64,000 nt of DNA, from contig CALXET010000002.1 in assembly GCA_944387405.1 (NCBI GenBank), forward strand, positions 1-64,000, read 5' to 3'. The DNA comes from an uncultured Clostridia bacterium (GTDB lineage Bacteria > Bacillota > Clostridia > TANB77 > CAG-508). The notes under the pieces were generated by a model. That model was not told where the DNA came from. It saw nothing but the letters and a program-made list of their open reading frames with translations, and did not search any database. Shown here piece by piece: positions 27,982-37,411 of this stretch. Made by a program: the position numbers and the translations under genes. The stretch's first letter is position 1, and each line of letters opens with the position of its first letter.

Positions 27982-28101
27982 CTAGCTAAAATAATGGACA
28001 GCACAAATACCGCTATCTTTATAGCCAAATAACACATATTCTATTTTGCAAAAGATTGGCGAGTTTGTGTCCACACACTTACTACCATCCGTACTATCCA
28101 T
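27982..28101 (-). CDS. Putative 39-residue protein after the M-box
   Basis: Thirty-nine codons after a good AGAGGTG site, reading M-D-S-T-D-G-S-K-C-V-D-T-N-S-P and ending C-A-V-H-Y-F-S. It has three cysteines, no membrane helix and no family I know. It is the first ORF downstream of the Mg riboswitch terminator and lies 45 bases before the GNAT start. It could be a real magnesium-regulated small protein or chance. Confidence 0.4.
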   Translation of the reverse strand: MDSTDGSKCVDTNSPIFCKIEYVLFGYKDSGICAVHYFS

Positions 28102-28142
28102 TATTTCTCACCTCTCTTCTTAAAATATTTTAAATACAAAAA

Positions 28143-28335
28143 GTGCACAGTCAAACGCTGAGCACCATAAAAACACCTTTATAAATAATAACCAACGTTT
28201 GAGCTTTAGCATTATAGGGCGTGTTCATTGTATTAATCAATACCTTAGAGTCGATATTGACTGCTATCCAGCTTATAATGTCTCCATTATTTCGCGGCAA
28301 CAACCCATATCCCTATAGTAGCCTTACCTACCGAT
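28143..28335 (-). ncRNA. M-box (ykoK) Mg2+ riboswitch with terminator
   Basis: The minus strand shows the M-box landmarks in order: GGTAGGTAAGGCT-CTATAGGGATA, GTTGTTGCC, ATCGACTCTAAGGTATTGATT and CCCTATAATGCTAAAGCTC. They match the Bacillus ykoK leader in arrangement. A terminator (GTGCTCAG pairing with CTGTGCAC, one mismatch, then TTTTTG) follows at 28165-28137, and the CAAACG just after the aptamer can pair with CGTTTG in the terminator loop as an alternative fold. High Mg2+ should stop transcription before the 39-codon ORF. Confidence 0.85.
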
Positions 28336-28361
28336 TTTTATTATTTTATTCATGTTAATAA

Positions 28362-28390
28362 ATATTAGCACAATATTTTTGATATATCAA
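28362..28390 (-). promoter_or_regulatory. Promoter of the M-box transcript
   Basis: Minus strand TTGATA (28390-28385), 17-bp spacer ending TGC, TAATAT (28367-28362): extended -10 promoter placing the start about 20 bases before the aptamer. Confidence 0.75.
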
Positions 28391-28575
28391 GATATTTTAC
28401 TGATTTTTTTAATATTTTAAGTAATATTTTACTAAAGATATGTATATCTCGTTTTTTCTCTCTTAATCTCTTGTTTATTCGTTTATTTGTTAAATTTAAA
28501 ATAATTAAAACTATACTAATCTACAATTCTTTTCTATAAGATAATATACTAAATTATTTTTTAATTTACTTTATA
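28391..28575. other. AT-rich spacer, nothing recognised
   Basis: Between the M-box promoter and the end of the first DUF3137-like gene I see only A/T-rich sequence without an ORF, strong hairpin or repeat. Confidence 0.5.
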
Positions 28576-29703
28576 TTATATTTCTGTTTCAATAACAAGA
28601 TTATTTATTTTTTCTGTAATTTCTACAATAAAATCTAAAATTATATAATAAATATATATTAGTTCCTTATCCATAGAACTTCCAAATATTTTTGGTTCAA
28701 ACATATTAGATACAAAAAATCTTAGATAAATATTATTATTCATTAAAACAATCTCGAAATCTATATCGTATTTATTTTTAAATTTAATCAAACTTTCCAT
28801 TACATCTGCAGTTAATATTTGCATTGCTAAAATCTTATCTTTTGAAAAAACATCAAAATTTTTTTCAAATTCTTCACTGTCCATATTTATACGAAAATCG
28901 TTATCCTTTATAAGATTATTTCTTGATATTTTAACATATCCATTTATATTTTTATTAGTATCTGTAACTGCAAATATTCCTTCAAATATATTTTGTACAC
29001 TTCTGTTTTTTCCGCTTCCAGAAACGAATTTAACGTCAATATCTGCCATTCTTATAAATATATTGTCTGATAAATTTCCTTCTATATAATCAGTATAATT
29101 ATATCTGTTAAAACTATGTGTTTCTATTTTCGATTTTATAAATTCATTTTGTAAGGAATCACTTTTTCCTTCTAATGTAACATAATTCAAATTATTATTT
29201 ACCAGTTTAACAAAGCTAGATATAATTTCATTTTTATATTTTTTCTTATATTTTGATTTGTTTTTAAAAAACACAAAACTACATATGTATATAAATAAAG
29301 CAAGATATCCTATTAGTAATGCTCCAGATTTTTCAGAAGCTTCTCCAATAACGCAACTTAAAAATCCAAATACTAATAATAGTATTTTTATAATCTCTTC
29401 ACTTTTTGCTTTCATTCTTAGTTCTTCAAGACCTTTAATATGACTTTCATATAATTTATCATATATCTTATTAAACTTATCCATATTTTCCATTTTTACT
29501 AATATTTTTTTCTTATTTATTTTTTTGTTATTTCCTTTAAAACTAACAATCACAACTGATATAAGTAATATTGGAACTAAAACAAATGCAATCAAAGATA
29601 TAATAATTCCTAAAGTATTTAAAGAAATATATGAACTGAAAATCGCTAATAAAATTGAAGAAAATATAATTATCCAACATAAAACATAAATTAAATATTT
29701 CAT
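28576..29703 (-). CDS. DUF3137-like membrane protein, copy B
   Basis: Protein of 375 residues: two N-terminal helices (about 1-57), a cytoplasmic stretch of 60, two more helices (about 108-150), then a soluble C-terminal domain of about 220 residues. The domain contains YIEGNLSDNIFIRMADIDVKF, FEGIFAVTD and MNNNIYLRFFVSNMFEPKIF. The architecture fits DUF3137 proteins. It is a paralogue of the gene just upstream, 24 bp away, with which it forms an operon. Function unknown. Confidence 0.65.
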   Translation of the reverse strand: MKYLIYVLCWIIIFSSILLAIFSSYISLNTLGIIISLIAFVLVPILLISVVIVSFKGNNKKINKKKILVKMENMDKFNKIYDKLYESHIKGLEELRMKAKSEEIIKILLLVFGFLSCVIGEASEKSGALLIGYLALFIYICSFVFFKNKSKYKKKYKNEIISSFVKLVNNNLNYVTLEGKSDSLQNEFIKSKIETHSFNRYNYTDYIEGNLSDNIFIRMADIDVKFVSGSGKNRSVQNIFEGIFAVTDTNKNINGYVKISRNNLIKDNDFRINMDSEEFEKNFDVFSKDKILAMQILTADVMESLIKFKNKYDIDFEIVLMNNNIYLRFFVSNMFEPKIFGSSMDKELIYIYYIILDFIVEITEKINNLVIETEI

Positions 29704-29727
29704 TTGTTCTCCTTTTATCTATTATAT

Positions 29728-30909
29728 TTATAAACTAGTCTCTTTTATAACTTTATTAAGTTCCTTGCTAAAATCTATTATAAACTTTAAAACATTATAA
29801 TAGATATAAATATCATCTTTATCTAAAGCTTCTTTAAATATTTTAGGTTCAAACATATTATCAATATGAAACCTTATATATGTTCTTGCCCCTCTAATTT
29901 TAATTTCAAAATCTAAATCATATACCTTTTTATAAGTTAAAAGTATATTAATTACATCTGCTGTTAATATTTGAAGAGCATAAATCTTATCATTAGTTGA
30001 AACTAAAAAATATTTATTAAATTCTTCACTTTCTACCTCTACTTTTGTATCAGGATTAATTGAATATACATTACTATAAATAGTAACTATTTTATTATTG
30101 TCTTTTTCTTTATCATCAGTATCTCCAGAATTAACCATCACAAAAATTCCATTAAAAATGTCCTCGCTGCTTTCCCCATTTTTAGTCTGTATAATATTCT
30201 TAACAATAACATCAGCCATTCTTAAAATTAGATCATCTTCAATATTTCCTTGAATATAATCATCTACCTTAAATGAATTATAATCATATCCATCAAAACC
30301 TGACGCCCTATATTCCGGCTCAATATTAATTGCTATATCATTTCCGTTAAAATATAATAAATTACTATTAACCAAAGGTACTATCTTGCTAATAACATTT
30401 TCTTTAAATGATTTTTTATATATAGGCATTTCTTTCTTATATTTTCCAAATAGCATTAATGACCTATACCCACAAATATAAGCACCAAGTAAAAATAATG
30501 TATGATATATAATTCCATTAATATATATATCTAATGAATTTAAAATAAAAGGAACAATAAATATTCCAAATATAACAAATAAAAATGTTAAAACTAAAAA
30601 TAACAAATATAATGCTGAAATATTTCTTACTTTTATTCTTAATTTTTCTATTTCAGAATTATTTTTAAGAAATATTTTTTTATATAATTCTTCAAACTCA
30701 ACTGGATACTGTTTACTAGTTATCTTATTTTTATTTAATTTTCCAAGATTACTTAATTTCAAAAGTTTCATGCTCTGATATATACATATTATATCAGCAA
30801 TAATCAATATTAATATAATAGGTGAATATATTTTAATTCCATTTGATATAAACATAATTATTAAACCTGTTAAAAAAGTAATCACTGGCAATAGTATAAG
30901 TGCTCCCAT
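29728..30909 (-). CDS. DUF3137-like membrane protein, copy A
   Basis: Protein of 393 residues with the same layout as its downstream paralogue: two helices, a cytoplasmic linker, two helices, then the soluble domain with YIQGNIEDDLILRMADVIVK, FNGIFVMVN and RFHIDNMFEPKIF. The two share clear block identity but are diverged, so the duplication is old. No signal peptide. Function unknown; proteins of this type are often linked to LemA-like envelope functions, but no lemA is seen here. Confidence 0.65.
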   Translation of the reverse strand: MGALILLPVITFLTGLIIMFISNGIKIYSPIILILIIADIICIYQSMKLLKLSNLGKLNKNKITSKQYPVEFEELYKKIFLKNNSEIEKLRIKVRNISALYLLFLVLTFLFVIFGIFIVPFILNSLDIYINGIIYHTLFLLGAYICGYRSLMLFGKYKKEMPIYKKSFKENVISKIVPLVNSNLLYFNGNDIAINIEPEYRASGFDGYDYNSFKVDDYIQGNIEDDLILRMADVIVKNIIQTKNGESSEDIFNGIFVMVNSGDTDDKEKDNNKIVTIYSNVYSINPDTKVEVESEEFNKYFLVSTNDKIYALQILTADVINILLTYKKVYDLDFEIKIRGARTYIRFHIDNMFEPKIFKEALDKDDIYIYYNVLKFIIDFSKELNKVIKETSL

Positions 30910-31029
30910 ATTTTCTCTCCTTTATATTTACGATATCATAGTTCAGTTTTTTTAATTTTATATATTTAATTTACCATATATATACTTTTTTAACAATCTT
31001 TATAATTAAATAAAATAATGCATAAAAAA

Positions 31030-31060
31030 ATACAGATTAGAATTAATTTCTAATCTGTAT
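31030..31060 (-). terminator. Terminator of the tRNA-Leu gene
   Basis: ACAGATTAGAA and TTCTAATCTGT arms directly after the tRNA CCA end, then TTTTTTT on the minus strand. Confidence 0.8.
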
Positions 31061-31150
31061 TGGTGCAGATGGCCGGAATCGAACCGGCACGGGAGGTTAA
31101 GTCCCGCAGGATTTTAAGTCCTGTGCGTCTGCCAGTTCCGCCACATCTGC
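31061..31150 (-). tRNA. tRNA-Leu (anticodon UAA)
   Basis: Ninety nucleotides including an encoded CCA. Acceptor stem GCAGATG/CATCTGC, a normal seven-base anticodon loop CTTAAAA with anticodon TAA, a long variable arm (GCGGGACTTAACCTCCCGT) and GGTTCGATTCC T-arm. Class II structure confirms Leu. Confidence 0.96.
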
Positions 31151-31256
31151 ATTTAAACTGGCAAGTCAGTAACTAACTGACAAGAGTTATTATACATTTC
31201 TATTATTTTTTTGTCAATACTTTTTTTAAATATTTTTTATTTTTTACAAAAAGAAA

Positions 31257-31280
31257 AAGGGTACCTACAAAGCACCCTTT
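31257..31280 (-). terminator. Terminator of spoVG
   Basis: AAAGGGT and ACCCTTT arms just after the spoVG stop, T-run on the minus strand. Confidence 0.75.
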
Positions 31281-31286
31281 AATCTA

Positions 31287-31562
31287 TTATTCTTCTACTG
31301 ATTCTGTTTCTGGAGCTTCATAAGCCTCTAAAATAGCTTTTTGAATTTTCTCTCTAGTTTCAGGATTGATTGGATGAGCTATATCTTTGAACTCTCCACT
31401 ATTAGGTATTTTTCTGCTAGGCATAGCAATAAATAACCCATTTTGACTTTCGATAACTTTAATATCATGAACTACGAATTCATTATCGAATGTTACAGAA
31501 GCAACAGCTTTCATTCTGTTTTCTGAATTAACTTTTCTTAAACGTACATCTGTTATTTGCAT
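31287..31562 (-). CDS. spoVG: Septation/sporulation regulator SpoVG
   Basis: Ninety-one residues from M-Q-I-T-D-V-R, with the conserved [39 protein letters not shown] and [13 protein letters not shown]. SpoVG is a small nucleic-acid-binding regulator of division, sporulation and surface genes. The ATG at 31562 is preferred because GGAAGGCGG lies just upstream and family proteins begin there; an ATG five codons earlier would overlap that site. Monocistronic. Confidence 0.96.
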   Translation of the reverse strand: MQITDVRLRKVNSENRMKAVASVTFDNEFVVHDIKVIESQNGLFIAMPSRKIPNSGEFKDIAHPINPETREKIQKAILEAYEAPETESVEE

Positions 31563-31730
31563 TTGAGCACCGCCTTCCAATGTTTTTTATTATTTTATAC
31601 ATATTTTATATTTATATGTACATTATTATTATTCTCCAAAAAAAAATTTTTTCCTTCTTATTTTTACATTAATTTCACTTAAAATTTTTATTAATTTTTA
31701 ATAAAATATTACCTTTAACACATTTTTTCC

Positions 31731-31759
31731 TTGAAAAATATAATAAAACAGTATATAAT
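31731..31759 (+). promoter_or_regulatory. Promoter of murC
   Basis: TTGAAA, 17-bp spacer, TATAAT: full consensus in spacing, 30 bases before the start codon. Confidence 0.85.
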
Positions 31760-31789
31760 TTTAATATTGAAATTAAGGGAAGTGTTTTT

Positions 31790-33182
31790 ATGGATTACAA
31801 ACTAAAAAATTTAGATAATATCAAGCACATTCATCTTATTCGGAATTGGTGGAGTAAGTATGAGTGCAATAGCTGAAACTTTATATAATTGGGGATATGA
31901 AATTACAGGTTCTGACGCTTGTCAAAGCGAATATACAGATAAACTTGTTAAGTCAGGAATAAAAGTCACTATAGGGCATGATCTTACTAACTCAAGAAAT
32001 GCTGACTTGATAGTGTTTTCTGCTGCAATTAAAGACAGTGATCCAGAAATGGTAATTGCTAGACAATGCAATATTCCTCTAATAAATCGTGGAGAATTTG
32101 TTGGCTTTTTAACGCGAAAATTTAAAGAAAGCATCTGTGTTTCTGGTACTCATGGTAAAACAACCACAACATCAATGATAGCACTTTGTTTTTTAGAAGC
32201 ACATACTGATCCAACTATTCAAGTTGGTGCTATATTAAAACAAATTAATGGTAACTACACTGTTGGAAATAGTGATTATTTTATTTTAGAAGCATGCGAA
32301 TACATGGAAAACTTTTTAAAGTTTTCACCAAAAGCAGAAATAATACTTAATATAGATAATGACCATCTAGATTATTTTAAAACTTTTGAAAATATCAAAA
32401 AAGCATTTATAAAATATGCTGAATTAATTCCTGAAGACGGTGTATTAGTAACAAACGCTGATGATCAAAATTGTTTGCAACTAAAATCACATGTTAAAGG
32501 TACATTTATAACATATGGAATAAAAAATACTGCAGCAAATTTTGTTGCAAAAAACATTAAATATAATTCATTTGGTTTTCCTGAATTTGATGTTTATTAT
32601 AATAACATGTTTTATTCTCATATTAAATTATCAGTTGCAGGATATCATAACGTACTAAATGCTTTAGCTTGTATTGCAATGTGTGATTATTATAAGATAA
32701 ATAAACAATCAATTGTAAATGGGCTTGCTAAATTCACAGGAGCTCATAGAAGACTTGAATATGTAGGTTCATATAAAGGTTTTAGTGTATATGATGATTA
32801 TGGACATCACCCAACAGAAATTGAAGCAACTTTAAATGCTATAAAAAACAGACCATATAATGAATCTTGGGTTATATTTCAACCACATACTTATAGTAGA
32901 ACAAAAACTCACTTAGAAGCTTTTGCAAAAGTATTATCTAAATTTGATAATATAATAGTTACAGATATATATGCATCAAGAGAACAAAATACTTATAATA
33001 TTACAGCAAAAGACTTAGTTGATAAAATACATTCTCTTGGCAAAGATGCTTTATATATGAAAGACTTTAAAGAAATAGCAGAATATGTACGTAATCACGC
33101 AGGTCAAAATGATTTTGTTTTAACTCTAGGTGCAGGAACAGTAACTGAAATTGGTCCAATGATTGTAGGTAAAGAAGTTTAA
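31790..33182 (+). CDS. murC: UDP-N-acetylmuramate--L-alanine ligase, one +1 CGG shift
   Basis: Adds L-Ala to UDP-MurNAc, the first step of the peptidoglycan stem peptide. Read from the ATG at 31790 (AAGGGA upstream) with the extra C at 31841 dropped it gives 463 residues: N-terminal HIHLI-G-IGGVSMSAIAE, the ATP loop SGTHGKTTTT, EACEYMENF, GYHNVLNALA and the C-terminal DDYGHHPTEIEAT. Without the shift, translation from the proper start soon stops, and an internal ATG at 31860 would remove the GIGG UDP-binding loop. As an essential gene it must be decoded somehow. Confidence 0.93.
31841..31843 (+). other. CGG +1 shift site in murC
   Basis: CTT ATT C GGA ATT GGT GGA. The zero-frame codon is CGG; dropping C restores the H-L-I-G-I-G-G nucleotide loop. 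Confidence 0.9.
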
Positions 33183-33198
33183 ATCAAATATAAATATT

Positions 33199-33228
33199 AA
33201 AATAACAGGTACATGTACCTGTTATTTT
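33199..33228. terminator. Bidirectional terminator between murC and the spoIVB-like gene
   Basis: A 30-base perfect palindrome (AAAATAACAGGTACA and its complement) with A- and T-runs built in. It includes the stop codon of the minus-strand gene and closes both murC and the long Tad-like operon. Confidence 0.85.
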
Positions 33229-34388
33229 ATCATCTCCTTTAACATTAAATCAGCAAAAACACCATAACCTACTTCTGAATCATTCACTAATACATTAGTT
33301 ACTACACCAATTAACTTACCATTTTGCAAAATAGGGCAACCACTCATTCCACATACTATTCCACCTGTTTTATCTATTAATTTATTATCTTTTATTCTTA
33401 TTTTCATACTTCTATTATTAATATTATTTTCTAGGTCTATTGACTCTATTTCTATCTCATATTCTTTTGGTCCTGTATCATCCAATGTGCATAAAATATA
33501 TGCTTTTCCAAGTTTTATCTCGCTCCTACTTGCTACTTTTACTTTATTTTGATTTATAATACTACTATCTTTTAAAGAACCATATATTCCAAAATCAGTA
33601 TTTTTATCTATACTTCCTAAATATTCGTCTTCCAGTAAACTTCCTTTTATCTCTCCTGGAGTACCATATTCTCCTTTAGAAATTGATATTACTTTTGATT
33701 TCAATAACTCTCCATCTTCTATATTTAAAAGTTCTTCCGTATCTTTATCATATACGCCATGTCCAAGTGCTGCAAATTTCTTGGTTTCAGGATTATAAAA
33801 AGAAATCGTTCCAACACCAGTTGCACCTTCTTTTACCCATAATCCAAGTTTATAACTATTATCTTCTGTCTTTACAGGAGAAATTGTTGATACTAATATT
33901 TCATCATTATTTCTTACATATTTCACTAAAAGTTCTTCTCCATTTGACTCTTCTACAATACTTTTTAAATTGTCTATTGAATCTACTTTTTTATTATTTA
34001 TACTAATTATAGCATCACCTTCTCTAATTTCATTTGTGTTTGTAATGTTTTCATTTATTCCAACTACTAAAATTCCGCTAGTATATAATTTTAATCCTGC
34101 GAGCTTTCCAATTGGAATAACCTCTACTTCCGGAAGAATAGTAACATTTATTTGCTTTACATTAACTCCACAAACACTAACATTAACTTTTTTCTGTCTT
34201 GCTTCTCCTAAAAAAGATGTAGATGTATTTATATAATCTACTTCATTAAATTTTATACCATACAAAGTATTATAATTTATATTTTCGTCTTTTAATAAAA
34301 TTATCGAAGACGGAATATTATCTATATTACATACATAAAATAATATGAAAAATAAAAAAAATATTAATATTATCAGACCTTTTTTCAT
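33222..34388 (-). CDS. SpoIVB-like S55 serine protease
   Basis: Protein of 388 residues: N-terminal membrane anchor (about 4-22), PDZ domain (about 90-170, GILVVGINENI, REGDAIISINNKKV), then the SpoIVB/S55 peptidase domain with AALGHGVYD (catalytic His region, near 206) and IVCGMSGCPILQNGKLIGVV (catalytic Ser near 347). The usual GMSGSP reads GMSGCP; the Ser followed by Gly, expected to be the nucleophile, is kept. In B. subtilis SpoIVB triggers pro-sigma-K processing. Here it lies at the end of the Tad-like operon, so either it is the sporulation signal protease or a paralogue serving that machine. Confidence 0.85.
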   Translation of the reverse strand: MKKGLIILIFFLFFILFYVCNIDNIPSSIILLKDENINYNTLYGIKFNEVDYINTSTSFLGEARQKKVNVSVCGVNVKQINVTILPEVEVIPIGKLAGLKLYTSGILVVGINENITNTNEIREGDAIISINNKKVDSIDNLKSIVEESNGEELLVKYVRNNDEILVSTISPVKTEDNSYKLGLWVKEGATGVGTISFYNPETKKFAALGHGVYDKDTEELLNIEDGELLKSKVISISKGEYGTPGEIKGSLLEDEYLGSIDKNTDFGIYGSLKDSSIINQNKVKVASRSEIKLGKAYILCTLDDTGPKEYEIEIESIDLENNINNRSMKIRIKDNKLIDKTGGIVCGMSGCPILQNGKLIGVVTNVLVNDSEVGYGVFADLMLKEMIK

Positions 34389-34446
34389 GATTAATAATTA
34401 CTCCTTTAGCAATTATTTTAACCAATTAATCTGATAATATTAATAT
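34361..34446 (-). repeat. 17-bp perfect inverted repeat around the spoIVB-like start
   Basis: Arm 34361-34377 is the exact reverse complement of arm 34430-34446. The 52 bases between hold the ribosome-binding site and start codon of the SpoIVB-like gene. In mRNA the arms would form a long AT-rich stem enclosing the start. Confidence 0.75.
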
Positions 34447-34468
34447 AAATAATTTACAAAAAACTTAA

Positions 34469-36853
34469 TTATCTCTGAATTGCATCTGTCATATTGAACT
34501 GATTATTTCTATACTTTGCAATATATGTATACCATGCTTTTCTGATTTTTTCGCATGTAGGACAATCAGTTGAATTTGTTATAGAACATGTCTCTGCATT
34601 AAAATCAAATGTATCATAATTAGCACTCATCATACACCAATAACAATCAACATTCATATGATCATATAATAAAACATTTTCTGAGCTACTAGGTTCTATT
34701 GAATACTTTTCATCATAGGGATTATATGCTGATATAAGATTCTCTGTAAATGGAACAAGATATCCATTATCATCTTGTTTTGCATATTCAAAATAATGAA
34801 AATTATTCGATGAATCTATAACAAAATTTACTAATACCATTCTCTCTAAAGCGTTTCCTTCTGTTGTCTCTACATATACACTTCCAACTTGACGTTTATT
34901 TGCATCAATTTCAGCAGCTTTTTCATCATCTACTATTAAACCATTCCAATAATACCATTTACCTTCAGAATAATAGTATTTTACAAAGTTCGCACCTTCT
35001 TGCACAGCATATACTGTAACTGCCTGTTCATTTGAATCATATGCATATTCAAAACTCATATCTGCATAAACATCTCCTGTAGAAGAAGCAACTTCTTCAT
35101 GTAATTTACTACAATCTACATAATGATATGCACTCTCTAAATCACTCTTTGCATCTTCATTTTTTAAGAAATAAAGATTATTTTTATTAACAAAAACTTT
35201 ATTATTTGTACTCGTTGCTATAGCATAATCACCCCATGTAGTTGTACCACAAGGAACTCCCTGCATAAATGTCGCCATAGATACTTTAGTTAAGATTTTA
35301 TCCCAGTCATCCGTTGTAAATGCAGGCATACTAAAATCAGTTGAGCCCTTATAATTATCATTATATGTGGAAATAGCTGAATTTAAATTATATTGAATTG
35401 AGTTTTGTATAACTTGTCTTTTGTGCTGAGCAAATAATGATGTATCTAATTCTGGATCATTATCCTCTTTATTTTCTTTTAAATTAATCAAATATTCTTC
35501 TGTTGTATAATTTTCTATTCCTTGATTATTTACTAATATTTGATTTTGCATCCATAAATCATCTTCAGTACCATTAGAATATGCTGTTCTAATATCTTTA
35601 ATTTTTATCTTGTCGGCTAATTCTCTCTGAACCCATTCAGAAAAGAAATAAGATTTTAAATAATATTCTTTAGCATCTACATCTGTAATTGTGCATCCAT
35701 TCACTTTAACTGTAACAGTTGAAGTGCCTGTCTCTCTTTCCTTATCTAATGTGTAATCAATTATTGATTCTCCACCGTGATCTTCTCCATCACTACTCAT
35801 TTCTGTATAATTATTAATAATATTTGTCGAATTATATCTTTTTCCTCTAATTAAATATTCTATTCCACCATTCTCAAAATAACCCTTTGGGTAATCATCA
35901 TCACCCATATAATCTCCATCATCATTACTTTTAATAGTTCCATTACAATAATTAGTATCTGGTGTCTCTATTAAATCTATCCATTCATCTTTTGAAAGAC
36001 TACTATAAGTTAATACTAAATCAGCTTCACTTGCTATGTCTTGATCTGGACTTGTAATAGCCTCATTTAAAATACCTCTTATATAAAACTTACTATCTGA
36101 AGCTATTTCTATAGTAGGACTACCATCATCACCAAGATAAGTCAAATATCCAGATTTACTAATAGTTCTTGCAACACTTCCATCTGCATATCTACCATAT
36201 AAAGCAACATGATTATCTAGAGAATAGTTAATTACAATTGCATAATCATCTCCATTAGTAAAATTCATGCTTCCAATATCAGGATCACTTGCATATGTAG
36301 CACTATAATATATAAATGGTTTTACCATATAATTATATGAATTAGGTAAATCTTCATCTAAATTAAATGTTGTTTTTCCTGCAGTATCAGTAATTCCAGT
36401 CGTACCATTTTCTGTTCCATCATCATATAATAATTCACCATCATTATCATTTTCTTTTGCAATACCTTTATTATCATCTAATAAAACAGGTTTTGTTTTA
36501 ACTGGTGAATATATATAATATCCGTCATATGTTGTAAATAAAATTGCTGGAACATATGCTTGAAGATTTGTATTAACAGCACCAGATGATCCCATATTTA
36601 TAGACATGGTTGTAAAGAAGGTATTAACTGCATCACTTACATAACTTTTAACAGAATGACCTTCTACATTATCTACACTTAAACTATTTAATTCAAAAGA
36701 AAGAATACCATCGTATGTTGCATCTAGCAACCTTGTACTAAGTTCTTCTTTCTGATTTAGTACATCTATTTGAAGTTGCATATATGTTGATAATACAACA
36801 GACAATGGTAATATAATAATTATAAATATAACTGCTAAATTAGGTAATTTCAT
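34469..36853 (-). CDS. Large pilus-associated surface protein
   Basis: Protein of 794 residues with one N-terminal hydrophobic helix (about 4-24) and a long, acidic, Asn/Ser/Tyr-rich extracellular region. Near the C-terminus two CxxC motifs (DCYWCM and DCPTCEK) and further cysteines suggest a disulfide or metal-held knot. It is the last structural gene of the Tad-like operon and by position and topology could be a TadE/F-like minor pilin or tip adhesin. No family is recognised, so the role is inferred from context. Confidence 0.6.
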   Translation of the reverse strand: MKLPNLAVIFIIIILPLSVVLSTYMQLQIDVLNQKEELSTRLLDATYDGILSFELNSLSVDNVEGHSVKSYVSDAVNTFFTTMSINMGSSGAVNTNLQAYVPAILFTTYDGYYIYSPVKTKPVLLDDNKGIAKENDNDGELLYDDGTENGTTGITDTAGKTTFNLDEDLPNSYNYMVKPFIYYSATYASDPDIGSMNFTNGDDYAIVINYSLDNHVALYGRYADGSVARTISKSGYLTYLGDDGSPTIEIASDSKFYIRGILNEAITSPDQDIASEADLVLTYSSLSKDEWIDLIETPDTNYCNGTIKSNDDGDYMGDDDYPKGYFENGGIEYLIRGKRYNSTNIINNYTEMSSDGEDHGGESIIDYTLDKERETGTSTVTVKVNGCTITDVDAKEYYLKSYFFSEWVQRELADKIKIKDIRTAYSNGTEDDLWMQNQILVNNQGIENYTTEEYLINLKENKEDNDPELDTSLFAQHKRQVIQNSIQYNLNSAISTYNDNYKGSTDFSMPAFTTDDWDKILTKVSMATFMQGVPCGTTTWGDYAIATSTNNKVFVNKNNLYFLKNEDAKSDLESAYHYVDCSKLHEEVASSTGDVYADMSFEYAYDSNEQAVTVYAVQEGANFVKYYYSEGKWYYWNGLIVDDEKAAEIDANKRQVGSVYVETTEGNALERMVLVNFVIDSSNNFHYFEYAKQDDNGYLVPFTENLISAYNPYDEKYSIEPSSSENVLLYDHMNVDCYWCMMSANYDTFDFNAETCSITNSTDCPTCEKIRKAWYTYIAKYRNNQFNMTDAIQR

Positions 36854-36872
36854 TTAAAAAATCCTTTGTATA

Positions 36873-37394
36873 TTATTTTCCTGTACTTTGAACAACACCT
36901 GAAGCTTGAGCAACTATTTGTGTTCCTTGTCCAGTTACAGAATAAAATGCATTCTTAATAACTTGAGCTAAAGTTGATGATTGATTTCTAGCTGTAACTG
37001 AGAAAATATCTCCTTCTTTTAATGGGTATGTATGTGTATCTCCTTCAACTCTTTCTAATATTTGTGCTGTATATTCAGAATAGTATACACTAGAACCTAC
37101 TGATGATGCAGAAAGCCATGCATTTTTCTTACCTATTGTAGAACTTTTTACTTTTACTTCCATTTCTATATCATATGCATTTCCAGTAGCATCTAATTTT
37201 GATCTAAATGCTGAATAATTATCTTCTGTAATTTTTCCTTCGCTTCTTACAGTATTTACGAAATCTGATACCGCTGCAGAAACTGCAGTTTGTGCAATAT
37301 CATCATTTCTATCTGCAATACTCATTAAAGGAAAAGCAAACATTAAAATTGCAGCTACTAATATTGCTACAATAGTAATTAAAGAATCACTCAT
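36873..37394 (-). CDS. Pilin-like protein with N-terminal helix
   Basis: Protein of 173 residues: M-S-D-S-L-I-T-I then a hydrophobic helix (residues 4-24) and a soluble domain of 145 residues with a DIAQTAVSAAVSDFVNTVR amphipathic continuation, the usual pilin lollipop shape. There is no prepilin leader with a Gly-Phe cleavage site. It lies 17 bp after another pilin-like gene with a GGAGGAA site and so belongs to the Tad-like operon. Confidence 0.6.
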   Translation of the reverse strand: MSDSLITIVAILVAAILMFAFPLMSIADRNDDIAQTAVSAAVSDFVNTVRSEGKITEDNYSAFRSKLDATGNAYDIEMEVKVKSSTIGKKNAWLSASSVGSSVYYSEYTAQILERVEGDTHTYPLKEGDIFSVTARNQSSTLAQVIKNAFYSVTGQGTQIVAQASGVVQSTGK

Positions 37395-37411
37395 TGTTTC
37401 TTCCTCCTAAC

